Assembly (NCBI RefSeq): GCF_000230995.2
Contig: NC_019973.1
Coordinates: 4,230,001 to 4,294,000 of the forward strand
Direction: 5' to 3'
DNA from: Mesorhizobium australicum WSM2073
Lineage (GTDB): Bacteria; Pseudomonadota; Alphaproteobacteria; Rhizobiales; Rhizobiaceae
DNA: 64,000 bases
Shown: one piece after another, positions 18,244-30,034 of the stretch
How positions within the stretch are numbered: the first letter of the stretch is position 1
How the letters are laid out: each line of letters starts with the position of its first letter
Position numbers and translations under genes: made by a program
The notes under the pieces: model-generated
Told to the model about the DNA's origin: nothing
Database searches by the model: none
The model's input: only the letters and a program-made list of their open reading frames with translations

Positions 18244-19692
18244 TCATGCGTTCAAGGCGCGGCCATAGGCGTCGAGCACGCTTTCCTTCATCATCTCGGA
18301 CAGCGTCGGATGCGGGAAGATGGTGTGCATCAGCTCTTCCTCGGTGGTTTCGAGGTTCATCGCCACGACAAAACCCTGGATCAGTTCCGTAACTTCGGCG
18401 CCGACCATATGTGCGCCGAGCAACTGACCGGTCTTCTTGTCGAAGATGGTCTTGATGAAGCCTTGGTCTTCGCCAAGCGCGATGGCCTTGCCGTTGGCCC
18501 CGAACTGGAAGCGGCCGACGCGGATATCCTTGCCCTCGGCCTTGGCTTTTGCTTCCGTCAGTCCAACCGAGGCGACCTGCGGATTGCAGTAGGTGCAACC
18601 AGGGATCTTGAGCTTGTCCGTGGCATGAACACCGGGGAAGTTCGCGATCTTCTCGACGCACACGACGCCCTCGTGCTCGGCCTTGTGAGCAAGCATGGGC
18701 GGACCGGCGACATCGCCGATGGCGTAGATGCCAGGCACATTGGTCTTGCCATACCCGTCGATGACCACGCAACCGCGCTCGGTCTTAACACCAAGTGCTT
18801 CAAGTCCGAGGTTCTCGATATTGCCCTGGACGCCAACGGCCGAGATCATACGGTCGGCGGTGATCTTCTCGACCTTGCCGTCCTTCATCTCGACATGCGC
18901 GGTAATCGAGTTCGCCCCCTTCTCGACTTTGGTCACCTTGGCCTCGAGGATGATCTTCATGCCTTGCTTCTCGAACTGCTTTTGCGCGAATTTCGAGACC
19001 TCTGCATCCTCGACCGGCATCACCGCCGGCAGCAGCTCGACGACCGTGACGTCGGCGCCCATTGTGCGATAGAAGGAGGCGAATTCGATGCCGATGGCGC
19101 CTGAGCCCATCACCAGCAGCGACTTCGGCATCTCCTTCGGCACCATGGCTTCGAAATAGGTCCAGATCAGCTTGCCGTCCGGCTCTATGCCGGGCAGAGC
19201 GCGCGGCCGGGCGCCGGTCGCCAGGATGATGTGCTTGGCGGTGTAGGTGCCCTCGCCCTTGACGCCTTTCGGCACCGGCGGCTGCGGCTCCATCGGCTTC
19301 TTGGCCGTCTTGGAAACCACGATCTCACCGGGCTTGGATAGTTTGGCCTCGCCCCAGATGACGTCGACCTTGTTCTTCTTCATCAGGAAGGCGACGCCGC
19401 CATTGAGCCTGAGCGACACTTTTCGCGACCGATCGACGACGGCAGCGGTATCGGCACTGATCTTGCCGCCATCGAGCTTCAGGCCGTAATCCTTCAGATG
19501 ATCGGAATAATGCATGATCTCGGCCGACCGCAGCAGCGCCTTGGTCGGAATACAGCCCCAATTCAGACAGATGCCGCCTAGATGCTCGCGCTCGACGATC
19601 GCCGTCTTGAAGCCGAGCTGGGCGGAGCGCACCGCGGTGACATAGCCGCCGGGACCGGAGCCGATGATGATGACGTCGTAGTTCTCAGCCAC
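18244..19692 (-). CDS. lpdA: dihydrolipoamide dehydrogenase (E3)
   Basis: A 482-residue flavoprotein. FAD-binding GSGPGGYVTAVRSAQLG is at the N-terminus. The redox-active disulfide is GGICLNWGCIPTKALL, NAD binding VMGSGAIGIEFASF, and the C-terminal dimer interface carries the catalytic HPTLSE histidine. E3 reoxidises dihydrolipoamide on the pyruvate dehydrogenase E2. Start is GTG at 19692 with AAGGAG seven bases upstream. It clusters with pdhABC and lipA, separated from pdhC by an SGNH hydrolase and a small membrane protein. Confidence 0.96.
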   Translation of the reverse strand: MAENYDVIIIGSGPGGYVTAVRSAQLGFKTAIVEREHLGGICLNWGCIPTKALLRSAEIMHYSDHLKDYGLKLDGGKISADTAAVVDRSRKVSLRLNGGVAFLMKKNKVDVIWGEAKLSKPGEIVVSKTAKKPMEPQPPVPKGVKGEGTYTAKHIILATGARPRALPGIEPDGKLIWTYFEAMVPKEMPKSLLVMGSGAIGIEFASFYRTMGADVTVVELLPAVMPVEDAEVSKFAQKQFEKQGMKIILEAKVTKVEKGANSITAHVEMKDGKVEKITADRMISAVGVQGNIENLGLEALGVKTERGCVVIDGYGKTNVPGIYAIGDVAGPPMLAHKAEHEGVVCVEKIANFPGVHATDKLKIPGCTYCNPQVASVGLTEAKAKAEGKDIRVGRFQFGANGKAIALGEDQGFIKTIFDKKTGQLLGAHMVGAEVTELIQGFVVAMNLETTEEELMHTIFPHPTLSEMMKESVLDAYGRALNA

Positions 19693-19708
19693 GGGTTTTC
19701 TCCTTCAA

Positions 19709-20344
19709 TCACAATTCCAGCATGACGCGCACGACCGGCGTCAGCGCCTCGCCAATGTTTCGCGTATTCTCGGCATCGAGGTGGACGCCATCGAGAGGTG
19801 TTGTTTGCGCCACCGTGCCAGCGTCGAAGAAGCCGCAGCCGACCTCGTCGGCGAGTGCGGCGTATTGCGGCGCAAGCTGCTTCGAGGCCTCATCGCCGCC
19901 GGCGAACATCTCCCTGAAGTCGGCATTTTCGGTGCGGCTGACAAGAGGCGGCGAAACGATCAGTATCTGCGGTGCCGGCCAGTCGAACGGATAGTCGTGG
20001 CCACGCACGATATCGATCAGCCGCTGGATGCCTTGCTTGGCGGCAACCGGGTTGCCATGGATCCATGGCTTCATGTCATTGGCACCGAGCATGATGACGA
20101 TCAGGTCGATCGGCGCATGCGTCGTCAACACTGTCGGCAGCAGCCGCGCGCCGTTGCGATCGGCTCCGGCCAGATGATCGTCGAAGGCGGTGGTGCGGCC
20201 ATTGAGCCCCTCCGCGACGACTTGAACGCCTTCGCCGAGGCCTGCTTGCAGGACGCTTGGCCAGCGATCCCCGAGCCCATGACGGCCGCCCTCGGCATTG
20301 TAGCCCCAGGTCAGCGAGTCGCCGTAACAAAGCACCGTCTTCAT
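19709..20344 (-). CDS. SGNH/GDSL-family esterase
   Basis: A 211-residue hydrolase with the SGNH blocks: nucleophile GDSLTWGYN at residues 7-15, the glycine/asparagine block GANDMKPW, and the DGVHLDAEN block with the catalytic Asp and His. No signal peptide is visible, so it is probably cytoplasmic. Relatives are arylesterases or acyl-hydrolases; the natural substrate is unknown. It sits inside the pdh-lpd block, five bases after the small membrane protein and 16 bases before lpdA. Confidence 0.88.
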   Translation of the reverse strand: MKTVLCYGDSLTWGYNAEGGRHGLGDRWPSVLQAGLGEGVQVVAEGLNGRTTAFDDHLAGADRNGARLLPTVLTTHAPIDLIVIMLGANDMKPWIHGNPVAAKQGIQRLIDIVRGHDYPFDWPAPQILIVSPPLVSRTENADFREMFAGGDEASKQLAPQYAALADEVGCGFFDAGTVAQTTPLDGVHLDAENTRNIGEALTPVVRVMLEL

Positions 20345-20348
20345 CCGT

Positions 20349-20762
20349 TCAACCTGCCTTTGTGTCGGCCACGCCGCGCTTCACGCGCCAGCGTACGAAC
20401 AACCAATGGATGACGATCGTCACCAGGCCCGGCAGACCGAGACCGGCAACCATCGGTATGTCTTTCCTGACCACCGCGGCGCTGCTGTCGCTGTAGAGGA
20501 CCAGCGCGACCAGCAGGACGAGAAGCGCCACAAAGGCAATCAGCGTCCACTTGCCTGCGCTGGCAACGGCCGCGACCGGATCGTTCGTCAATTGCGCAAC
20601 GAAGAAGATGAAGGTGACGACAAAAGTCACCAGCACCGAGAACATGAAGACGATGATGTATTCTTCCTCGGCGCCGGTGGCGACAGCCAACCATTGCGCG
20701 ATAAGGCCGCCGGCCAAGCCGGAAATCAAAAAGGCGAAAAGGCTGGTGAAGAATATCCGCAC
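20349..20762 (-). CDS. conserved hypothetical four-helix membrane protein
   Basis: A 137-residue protein with four predicted membrane helices (about residues 8-25, 35-58, 70-91 and 103-120). It has no recognised domain and ends with a basic tail. Translation apparently starts at GTG 20762 behind an AAAGGGAAAGG stretch. It lies between pdhC and the SGNH esterase, with gaps of 14 and 4 bases, so it is likely cotranscribed with the pyruvate dehydrogenase genes. Function unknown. Confidence 0.7.
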   Translation of the reverse strand: MRIFFTSLFAFLISGLAGGLIAQWLAVATGAEEEYIIVFMFSVLVTFVVTFIFFVAQLTNDPVAAVASAGKWTLIAFVALLVLLVALVLYSDSSAAVVRKDIPMVAGLGLPGLVTIVIHWLFVRWRVKRGVADTKAG

Positions 20763-20776
20763 AGCCTTTCCCTTTC

Positions 20777-22153
20777 CTAGACCAGCATGCCCATCGGATT
20801 CTCGATCAGCTTCTTGAAGGCGACCAGCAGTTCGGCCCCCAGCGCGCCATCAACCGCACGATGGTCGGTTGACAGCGTCACCGACATCACGGTGGCTATT
20901 CTGATCTCACCGTTCCTGACCACCGCCCGCTCCTCGCCGGCGCCGACCGCCAGGATCGTCGCATGCGGCGGGTTGATGACGGCGGCAAAGTCCTTGATGC
21001 CGAACATGCCGAGATTGGAGACGGCGGTCGTGCCGCCTTGATATTCCTCCGGCTTCAGCTTGCGGCTGCGGGCGCGGCTGGCCAGGTCCTTCATCTCGTT
21101 GGAGATGACCGACAGCGTCTTTTCGTCGGCATGCCGGATGATCGGCGTGATCAGGCCACCGGGGATCGAAACGGCGACGCCGACATCGGCATGCTTGTGC
21201 TTGACCATGGCGCTCTCGGTCCATGAGGCATTGGCATCCGGCACCGCCTTCAGCGCCATCGCCATCGCCTTGATGACCATGTCGTTGACCGACAGCTTGT
21301 AGACGGGCGCCTCACCCTTGTCGGTCTTTTTCACCGGTGCCGCGGCATTGAGCTGAGTGCGTAAAGCCAGCAGCGCGTCGAGTTCGCAGTCGAGCGTCAG
21401 ATAGAAATGCGGGATGGTGGTTTTTGCTTCGACCAGGCGCCGCGCGATGGTCTTGCGCATATTGTCCTGCGGGACGAGTTCGTAGGAGCCTTCCTCGAAC
21501 AGTTTCAGCACCTGCTCGTCCGACATCGCCTTTACCGCCGGGGCGGAGGCAGGCGCGCCGGCCGGAGCCTTGGCAGCCGGTGCCGCCTTGGCGCCACCAC
21601 CGGCAATCGCGGCATCTACGTCAGCCTTGACCACGCGGCCGTGCGGGCCGGTGCCGGTGACCGCAGAGACGTCGACGCCGGCGTCCTTGGCGATACGGCG
21701 GGCAAGCGGCGATGCAAAGGTGCGGTCGCCAGCCGCGTTGCCATTGGCGGCCGGAGCCGCCTGCGCCTTTGGGGCCTCGGCCTCGGCCTTTGGCGCTTCA
21801 GCATTCGGCGCTTCGGCTTTAGGCGCTTCGGCTTTAGGCGCATCCGCTTTCGGAGCTTCGGCTTTCGCCGGTGTGGCGCCGCCGCTTTTCGCCGCGGCGC
21901 CGGCATCTTCGCCTTCCGCCGCAAGCACCGCGATCAGCGCGTTGACCTTGACCCCTTCGGTTCCGGCCGGCACGACGAGCTTGGCAACCGTGCCCTCATC
22001 GACGGCTTCGACCTCCATCGTCGCCTTGTCGGTTTCGATCTCGGCGATCACGTCGCCGGGCGAAACCTTGTCGCCTTCCTTGACCAGCCACTTGGAAAGA
22101 TTGCCCTCTTCCATAGTGGGCGAGAGCGCCGGCATGGTGATGTTGATTGGCAT
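20777..22153 (-). CDS. pdhC: pyruvate dehydrogenase E2, dihydrolipoamide acetyltransferase
   Basis: A 458-residue E2. Residues 1-75 form a lipoyl domain with the lipoylated Lys43 ([11 protein letters not shown]). An Ala/Pro/Glu/Lys-rich linker of repeated EAPKA units follows, then the peripheral-subunit-binding domain (SPLARRIAKDAGVDVSAV) and the catalytic domain with the active-site DHRAVDGA. It transfers the acetyl group to CoA. Its lipoyl domain is nearly the same as that at the start of PdhB, including long identical DNA tracts. Confidence 0.96.
   Translation of the reverse strand: MPINITMPALSPTMEEGNLSKWLVKEGDKVSPGDVIAEIETDKATMEVEAVDEGTVAKLVVPAGTEGVKVNALIAVLAAEGEDAGAAAKSGGATPAKAEAPKADAPKAEAPKAEAPNAEAPKAEAEAPKAQAAPAANGNAAGDRTFASPLARRIAKDAGVDVSAVTGTGPHGRVVKADVDAAIAGGGAKAAPAAKAPAGAPASAPAVKAMSDEQVLKLFEEGSYELVPQDNMRKTIARRLVEAKTTIPHFYLTLDCELDALLALRTQLNAAAPVKKTDKGEAPVYKLSVNDMVIKAMAMALKAVPDANASWTESAMVKHKHADVGVAVSIPGGLITPIIRHADEKTLSVISNEMKDLASRARSRKLKPEEYQGGTTAVSNLGMFGIKDFAAVINPPHATILAVGAGEERAVVRNGEIRIATVMSVTLSTDHRAVDGALGAELLVAFKKLIENPMGMLV
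21784..21875 (-). repeat. 15-bp tandem repeats encoding the E2 linker
   Basis: About six imperfect copies of a 15-base unit (GGCGCTTCGGCTTTA-like on the plus strand) encode the EAPKA linker of PdhC. Such repeats expand and contract readily; copy number probably varies among strains. Confidence 0.75.
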
Positions 22154-22171
22154 ATTGTCCTCCCACCCGGT

Positions 22172-23602
<1,431 letters not shown>

Positions 23603-23616
23603 GTCCTGGCCCTCCC

Positions 23617-24654
23617 TTACAATACGATATCGGTCCAGAGCTCGGACGGATCCGGCTCCGCGTCGTGCTGGGCAAATTCGGCGGCGTCGGCGACGATGTC
23701 GCGAACCTCCTTGTCGACGGTTTTGAGTTCGTCCTCGGTCGCCCACTTCTTCTCGATGAGCCGCGCCTTGACCTGCTCGATCGGATCATGATCGGAGCGC
23801 ATCTTCTGGACTTCTTCCTTGGAGCGATATTTCGCCGGGTCGGACATCGAGTGGCCGCGATAGCGATAAGTCTGCATTTCGAGAATGATCGGCCCGTTGC
23901 CGGCACGGCACCACTCGGTAGCCAGATCGCCAGCCGCCTTCACCGCACGCACATCCATGCCGTCGACCTGGATGCCCGGAATCTTGAACGACGCGCCACG
24001 ATGCGAAAAATTGGTTTCCGCCGAAGAGCGCGACACCGAGGTGCCCATGGCGTAGCGGTTGTTCTCGATGATGTAGATCACCGGCAGCTTCCACAGCGAG
24101 GCCATGTTGAAGCTTTCGTAGACCTGGCCCTGGTTGGCGGCGCCGTCGCCGAAATAGGTCAGCGAGACATTGTTGTTGTCGCGGTAGCGGTTGGCAAAGG
24201 CCAGACCTGTTCCAAGCGACACCTGCGCACCGACAATGCCGTGACCGCCATAGAAATGCTTCTCCTTGGAGAACATGTGCATGGAACCGCCCTTGCCTCT
24301 GGACAAGCCGCCGCGGCGTCCGGTCAGCTCGGCCATCACGCCACGCGGCGACAGCTCCATCGCCAGCATGTGGCCGTGATCGCGATAGGCCGTGATCATC
24401 TGATCGCCGTCGATCAGCGCCATCTTCATGCCGGTGACGACCGCTTCCTGGCCGATATAGAGGTGACAGAAACCGCCAATGAAGCCCATGCCGTAGAGCT
24501 GGCCGGCCTTCTCCTCGAAACGGCGGATGAGCAGCATGTGCCGGTAGGCGGCAAGCTCTTCGTCCTTGGTGAAGTCAACAGGCTTGGGTGCTGATAGACC
24601 GGGTTTGCCGTCGGATTTCGATTTGGCAGGCGCTTTTCTGGCTGCGGTGGCCAT
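23617..24654 (-). CDS. pdhA: pyruvate dehydrogenase E1 alpha
   Basis: A 345-residue thiamine-diphosphate enzyme subunit. Signature residues include [14 protein letters not shown], the ThDP motif [15 protein letters not shown] to NNRYAMG, and the phosphorylation-loop-like [11 protein letters not shown]. With PdhB it forms the E1 heterotetramer that decarboxylates pyruvate. It is the first gene of the pdhABC series on the minus strand, with about 190 bases to ftsB upstream where a promoter probably lies. Confidence 0.97.
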   Translation of the reverse strand: MATAARKAPAKSKSDGKPGLSAPKPVDFTKDEELAAYRHMLLIRRFEEKAGQLYGMGFIGGFCHLYIGQEAVVTGMKMALIDGDQMITAYRDHGHMLAMELSPRGVMAELTGRRGGLSRGKGGSMHMFSKEKHFYGGHGIVGAQVSLGTGLAFANRYRDNNNVSLTYFGDGAANQGQVYESFNMASLWKLPVIYIIENNRYAMGTSVSRSSAETNFSHRGASFKIPGIQVDGMDVRAVKAAGDLATEWCRAGNGPIILEMQTYRYRGHSMSDPAKYRSKEEVQKMRSDHDPIEQVKARLIEKKWATEDELKTVDKEVRDIVADAAEFAQHDAEPDPSELWTDIVL

Positions 24655-24845
24655 GCATCACTCCCTGTTGGCGTCTCTTTGCGGACACTGGAGCAAGATC
24701 AAACTGCTCCGGGGAGATCGCCCTCCCCTTCGATTTATGGGAGGCTAACACGTAGAAAGGCGTTCCGCCATGTCGAAATTGCATAGCTGGCATGCGCCTA
24801 AGCAATTAAAATCATTGAAAATATTGGCGATTAACCTGAAATTGG

Positions 24846-25169
24846 TTACTTCGCCGGAGCCGGCAGCATGATGGTGATCTCGTCGGCCTGCGACAGATTG
24901 AGTGCCTTGCGCACCTGCTCGTCGAGCATGTCCTTCTCCAGCGTGCCGTCATGCATGAGCTTGACGCGCCGCTCGAGTTCCATCCTGCGTGCCTTGATCG
25001 CATCGAGCTGACCCTGCAACGCAACCGTCTCGGCCTCAAGCTTGTATTTCGAATTGATGCCGAATTCGCCGTGATAGGCGTGGAAGCCGAAATAAGCCAG
25101 GAACAGCACGCACAGCGAGGGAATGATCAGCCGGCCGGTGTTTCTCTGCTTGTGCTGACGCGTCCACAT
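24846..25169 (-). CDS. septum formation initiator FtsB/DivIC-like
   Basis: A 107-residue bitopic protein: short basic N-terminus (MWTRQHKQRN), one membrane helix (LIIPSLCVLFLAYFGFHAYHG is its extent), then a coiled-coil periplasmic region (KLEAETVALQGQLDAIKARR). It belongs to the division protein group that bridges FtsL and FtsQ. The ATG at 25169 is preferred to one nine codons upstream because family members begin with the basic segment. It lies between eno and pdhA, a common rhizobial order. Confidence 0.85.
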   Translation of the reverse strand: MWTRQHKQRNTGRLIIPSLCVLFLAYFGFHAYHGEFGINSKYKLEAETVALQGQLDAIKARRMELERRVKLMHDGTLEKDMLDEQVRKALNLSQADEITIMLPAPAK

Positions 25170-25269
25170 AACCGATTCCCCGTGCCGCGAACTCAAACGG
25201 CTCGAAGTCTTTTTCGCCTGATTGTGCTTAACGGACGGTTACGGGAGACCGCCATGCCGGCCTGAAATG

Positions 25270-25292
25270 AAAAAGGGCGGGATGTCCCGCCC
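25270..25292 (-). terminator. terminator of eno
   Basis: On the minus strand GGGCGGGA-CA-TCCCGCCC (25275-25292) is followed by five Ts. It lies 28 bases after the eno stop. Confidence 0.8.
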
Positions 25293-25319
25293 TCTCCGTA
25301 TCAACGATGTGCGGCCGGA

Positions 25320-26636
<1,317 letters not shown>

Positions 26637-26791
26637 TTAGCCAAAGCGACGCAAAAGGCAATCGGGGCCTGATCGAATAGTGCCGCCCGCCCGATTCACG
26701 AAGCGCAATTTCCTGTCATCATAAGTCATGCCACCGGACGCGCATTTCGGGTTAGGAATGTTATCGCGGGGCGAAACAGGAGGGGTTCGCC

Positions 26792-26917
26792 ATGTCTGAG
26801 TTGAGCGGTATTGTCAGTCTGTTCCTGATCGCCGCGGCGTTCCTGACGTCATGCGACAACCAGCAGTCGCCGCCAAAGGCTATTGCGTCTTTGCCGGATT
26901 TGCACATCAGCGAGTAG
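26792..26917 (+). CDS. 41-residue predicted lipoprotein
   Basis: A very short gene with strong initiation signals: ATG at 26792 preceded by AGGAGGGG (from 26778). The product has a short N-terminus, a hydrophobic stretch (GIVSLFLIAAAFL) and a lipobox L-T-S-C with the lipid-modified cysteine at residue 21. A 20-residue tail follows (DNQQSPPKAI...HISE). It ends 16 bases before a strong bidirectional terminator. Export and lipidation are predicted by analogy with other small entericidin-like lipoproteins; there is no assigned function. The basic charges usual at the start of signal peptides are missing, which slightly lowers confidence. Confidence 0.65.
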   Translation: MSELSGIVSLFLIAAAFLTSCDNQQSPPKAIASLPDLHISE

Positions 26918-26932
26918 CGTTGCATTTGAATC

Positions 26933-26964
26933 AAAAAGGGGGCCGTGGAAACGACCCCCTTTTT
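26933..26964. terminator. bidirectional terminator
   Basis: AAAAAGGGGG (26933-26942) and CCCCCTTTTT (26955-26964) form a perfect stem with a short inner CGT/ACG pairing. It is positioned to end both the small lipoprotein gene (plus) and the PRC-barrel gene (minus). Confidence 0.85.
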
Positions 26965-26975
26965 CGATTGTGGCG

Positions 26976-27341
26976 TCAATGCCAGTAGGGCGCGACCTTA
27001 TAGTATTCGTATGACTCGTCGCGCGCGCTCTCGCCATCCGCGCCGGCCAGTTCGTTGATGGAATGGGCAGGCGCTGCCTTCAGCTGTTCCTTGGAGAAGG
27101 GTATGACATAGCCGCCCCTTGCCTCATCATAGTCGAGGCTTGCCCAGGGGATGGCGTGGTACTTCTCGCCAATGCCGAGAAAGCCGCCAAATCCAATCAC
27201 CGCGAACATGATGCCGTTCGACGTCTTGTCGAGCATGACGTCCTCGATGCTGCCGATGCTGTCGCCTTGGGTGTTGTAGACGGTCGTGCCGATGACTCGC
27301 GAAGCGGCAATGGCTTCGGTGTGGCCTGTTTGCGTCGTCAT
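26976..27341 (-). CDS. PRC-barrel domain protein
   Basis: A 121-residue protein with one PRC-barrel domain: RVIGTTVYNTQGDSIGSIEDVMLD, split between the first strands, and VIGFGGFLGIGEKYHAIPW. These small soluble barrels occur in photosynthetic reaction centre H subunits, RimM and many stress-linked rhizobial proteins. The biochemical role is unknown. The start ATG at 27341 has GAGGAG seven bases upstream. Confidence 0.85.
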   Translation of the reverse strand: MTTQTGHTEAIAASRVIGTTVYNTQGDSIGSIEDVMLDKTSNGIMFAVIGFGGFLGIGEKYHAIPWASLDYDEARGGYVIPFSKEQLKAAPAHSINELAGADGESARDESYEYYKVAPYWH

Positions 27342-27425
27342 TGTTTGCTCCTCGTTGTCGTTAATCCGCACTTTGACAATGAGGGGCGCGGGCGAAAGTT
27401 CCCGACTTTTTTGGCGGCTGCCCAA

Positions 27426-27629
27426 TCACTCCGCGAGGATGAAAGTCACCTTCATATTGACGCGATAGGCCGCGATCTTGCCATCCTCGACGACGATCTT
27501 CTGGTCCTGGATCCAGGCGCCTTCGACGTTCTTCAGGGTCTTCGCGGCGCGCGCAATTCCCTTCTCGATGGCGTCTTGAAAGCTTTTCCTGGACGACGAG
27601 GTGATTTCGGTGACGCGGGCGACGGACAT
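27426..27629 (-). CDS. dodecin family flavin-binding protein
   Basis: A 67-residue protein fitting the dodecin fold. It has the opening VARVTEITSSSRKSFQDAIE, split before ARAAKTL, the conserved W of GAWIQDQKIVVEDGKI, and a closing strand YRVNMKVTFIL. Dodecins form 12-mers that store or buffer flavins or CoA. GGAGGAAG precedes the ATG. It lies 84 bases upstream of the PRC-barrel gene on the same strand. Confidence 0.88.
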   Translation of the reverse strand: MSVARVTEITSSSRKSFQDAIEKGIARAAKTLKNVEGAWIQDQKIVVEDGKIAAYRVNMKVTFILAE

Positions 27630-27706
27630 TGGCTTCCTCCTGCCAAAGCGCTCATTTGCCGGACGAGCCTACAACCGGGGCTTATCCGCTACAAGACATT
27701 GGCTTT

Positions 27707-28549
27707 TCAGCCCTTTGCAATCCTGTCGAAGGCCATCAGCCTTTCCAGCAGTGCCGGCATATCCTTTAGCGGCAGCATGTTGGGACCGTCGGAGGAAGTC
27801 GAATTGTCGGGGTCTTGGTGGGTCTCGATGAAGACGCCGGCAACACCGACGGCAACAGCCGCGCGGGCCAGCGTCTCGACGAAGTGGCGCTCCCCGCCAG
27901 ACGATCCGCCCTGCCCGCCCGGCTGCTGCACCGAATGGGTGGCATCGAAAATCACCGGGGCGCCGATCTCGGCCATGACAGGCAGCGCCCGCATATCCGA
28001 CACCAGCGTGTTGTAGCCGAAAGAAGCGCCGCGCTCGGTGGTCAGCACATTGGCATTGCCCGAGCCGGTGATCTTGGCGACGACGTTCTTCATGTCCCAG
28101 GGCGCGAGGAATTGCCCCTTCTTCACATTGATGACCTTGCCCGTCCTCGCGGCTGCGACCAGCATATCGGTCTGGCGCGACAGGAAGGCCGGAATCTGCA
28201 GCACGTCGACATGCGGCGCCACGATCGCGCACTGTTCCTCGGTGTGGACATCGGTCAGCACGGGAAGCGAGAATTCCTTGCGCAACTCGTCGAAGACGGG
28301 AAGCGCGGCATCCATGCCGGCACCCCGCGTCGCCGACAGCGAGGTGCGATTGGCCTTGTCGTAACTCGTCTTGTAGACGAGGCCGATGCCGAGCCTGCCG
28401 GTCAGCTCCTTCAGCGTGCCGGCCATGTCGAAGGCATGCTGGCGCGATTCGAACTGGCAAGGGCCGGCGATCAGCGCCAGGGGTCCCGCATTGTCGAAGA
28501 CGACGTTGCCGACGGTTACCGACGAATTGGGCGCCAGGGGGTTGCTCAT
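27707..28549 (-). CDS. kdsA: 3-deoxy-8-phosphooctulonate synthase
   Basis: A 280-residue enzyme condensing phosphoenolpyruvate with arabinose 5-phosphate to Kdo-8-phosphate, needed for lipopolysaccharide. It shows ALIAGPCQFESRQHA, YKTSYDKANRTS, LTDVHTEEQC, QIPAFLSRQTDM, and the C-terminal FIETHQDPDNSTSDGPNML region. The ATG overlaps the stop of the upstream VOC gene by four bases (ATGA). Confidence 0.96.
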   Translation of the reverse strand: MSNPLAPNSSVTVGNVVFDNAGPLALIAGPCQFESRQHAFDMAGTLKELTGRLGIGLVYKTSYDKANRTSLSATRGAGMDAALPVFDELRKEFSLPVLTDVHTEEQCAIVAPHVDVLQIPAFLSRQTDMLVAAARTGKVINVKKGQFLAPWDMKNVVAKITGSGNANVLTTERGASFGYNTLVSDMRALPVMAEIGAPVIFDATHSVQQPGGQGGSSGGERHFVETLARAAVAVGVAGVFIETHQDPDNSTSSDGPNMLPLKDMPALLERLMAFDRIAKG

Positions 28550-29427
28550 GGGATCTCCCGAAAGATGAAAGCCGCGCCCTGCCCGGATGCCGGCCGCACG
28601 ATGATGTCATTGCCCGACATATCGTGCTGGACGGCATTGGCCGCAAGCAGGCCTGCGGTGGCGCCAATGTCGCGGATCGAAAAAACCACGGCGGCGAAGT
28701 GCAATTCTGATGGCGTACCGGCCGGTATGCCGAAGCGCGCCGTGAAAGCGGCGGCCTCCAGCACGGTCAAGGCCGCGTTCGGCAGATGAAAGACGCCGTC
28801 GTGCGCATCGGCGGCCTGATCATTGACCGCCACTGAAATCAGCCGATGCTGCTCGGCGGAAGCGCTGCTGATTGCAACCACCTCGACAATTCCGTCGACC
28901 CCATTGGGGTGAGCCTGCAAGGCTCCTCGGTCTACTCTCGGCGCGTTGATGCGCTGACAGGCAAAAAGAAATGCGTCCGTTTGGCCGGGAGCCGCGGCAA
29001 AGGCGAGCTTGAATGACGCCGTATCGCTTTTGCCCGCCGTGTCGGTGAAGGCTCGGGAGAAGCTCAGCTTGTCTCCCGCCGACAGACCCGCTTCGACATA
29101 GCGTTCATGGTCGTCATCGGCATTGTCCGTGCCAAGCACCACCGCGGAAAATCCCTCGTTGCCACGACTTTCGCGATAGAGGCGATCGCGCGCAACGAAG
29201 ACATTGCCCTCGGCAGCCGCCTCTGTCGCAGCCTGTTCACGGCCGATCGCAAGCGGCTCCAGATAGGTGCCATCGGCGAGGAAAACGCAGCAGTTTTCCG
29301 TGCCAAACGGATGGATGCCGGTCGGAGCGACGACGAAGCCAAGGGCGTTGAGCCGGGCACGCGCCACATCGAGGCTCTGCGTCGGCAGAACCAGATGATC
29401 GAGCGGATGAATGCCTGACGAGGTCAT
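28546..29427 (-). CDS. VOC-family (glyoxalase-like) protein
   Basis: A 293-residue protein with a vicinal-oxygen-chelate fold. It starts with HPLDHLVLPTQSLDVAR, where the first metal-ligand histidine lies, then GTENCCVFLADGTYLEPLAI. A second half begins near VVAISSASAEQHRLI. Substrate and metal are unknown; the Glyoxalase-like-domain subfamily is suggested by the GF-V-PTGIHPFGTEN segment. It is translationally coupled to kdsA. Confidence 0.75.
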   Translation of the reverse strand: MTSSGIHPLDHLVLPTQSLDVARARLNALGFVVAPTGIHPFGTENCCVFLADGTYLEPLAIGREQAATEAAAEGNVFVARDRLYRESRGNEGFSAVVLGTDNADDDHERYVEAGLSAGDKLSFSRAFTDTAGKSDTASFKLAFAAAPGQTDAFLFACQRINAPRVDRGALQAHPNGVDGIVEVVAISSASAEQHRLISVAVNDQAADAHDGVFHLPNAALTVLEAAAFTARFGIPAGTPSELHFAAVVFSIRDIGATAGLLAANAVQHDMSGNDIIVRPASGQGAAFIFREIP

Positions 29428-29574
29428 GGAAGCGCGATGTGCATCATTCGGAAGATCGGTTCAAGACTTGATCGCAATGCCGCCGGCGGCGGCCCCGCAA
29501 CAACCACCTGAAACAGTCGTGGACTTTCCCTTCCGCCGCAACTGGACTTGACATGAGGCTATCCCGGCACGGGA

Positions 29575-29865
29575 TCAGCTTCCAGCCACGACATCAGCGG
29601 AATAGCGCAGCTCGCGCAATGGTTTGACCTTGCTGGTGGTCTGCGCATAGAGCGGATGCGACTTGTAGGCTGCCAGCGCCGCGTCATCGGCAAATTCCGC
29701 GTAGACGACGACATCCACTTCATCCGACAGCGGGTCGACCTTGGTGTTCAACGTGACCTCGAAGAGACTGGAATGAGGAATGTCCCCAAGCGCCAGCAGT
29801 CCGGTGCGAACTGCTTCCACATCTTCCTTGCGGCGCGCGCTGAAGAAAACGATATGCCGGATCAA
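29575..29865 (-). CDS. Dabb (stress-responsive A/B barrel) domain protein
   Basis: A 96-residue protein with the Dabb start MIRHIVFFSARRKEDVEAV and the segment DEVDVVVYAEFADDAALAAYKSHPLY, split over strand and helix. These form dimeric ferredoxin-like barrels; bacterial members have no agreed role. It is 147 bases upstream of the VOC gene on the same strand. Confidence 0.82.
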   Translation of the reverse strand: MIRHIVFFSARRKEDVEAVRTGLLALGDIPHSSLFEVTLNTKVDPLSDEVDVVVYAEFADDAALAAYKSHPLYAQTTSKVKPLRELRYSADVVAGS

Positions 29866-30034
29866 TCCCGCCTCCTCGATCTGAAATGTCGGTGTCTTTT
29901 GTGACGGCGGTCTCTTTGCGTCAACCGGTCATGGCGCCACGCGTCCTTGCGACGCGCCTCGATCGGGCTGGACCTCGTCTCACACCGGTGAGCACCTCAA
30001 ATGAGGCGCCAGGCTGCTATCTCAAGAGGGGATA

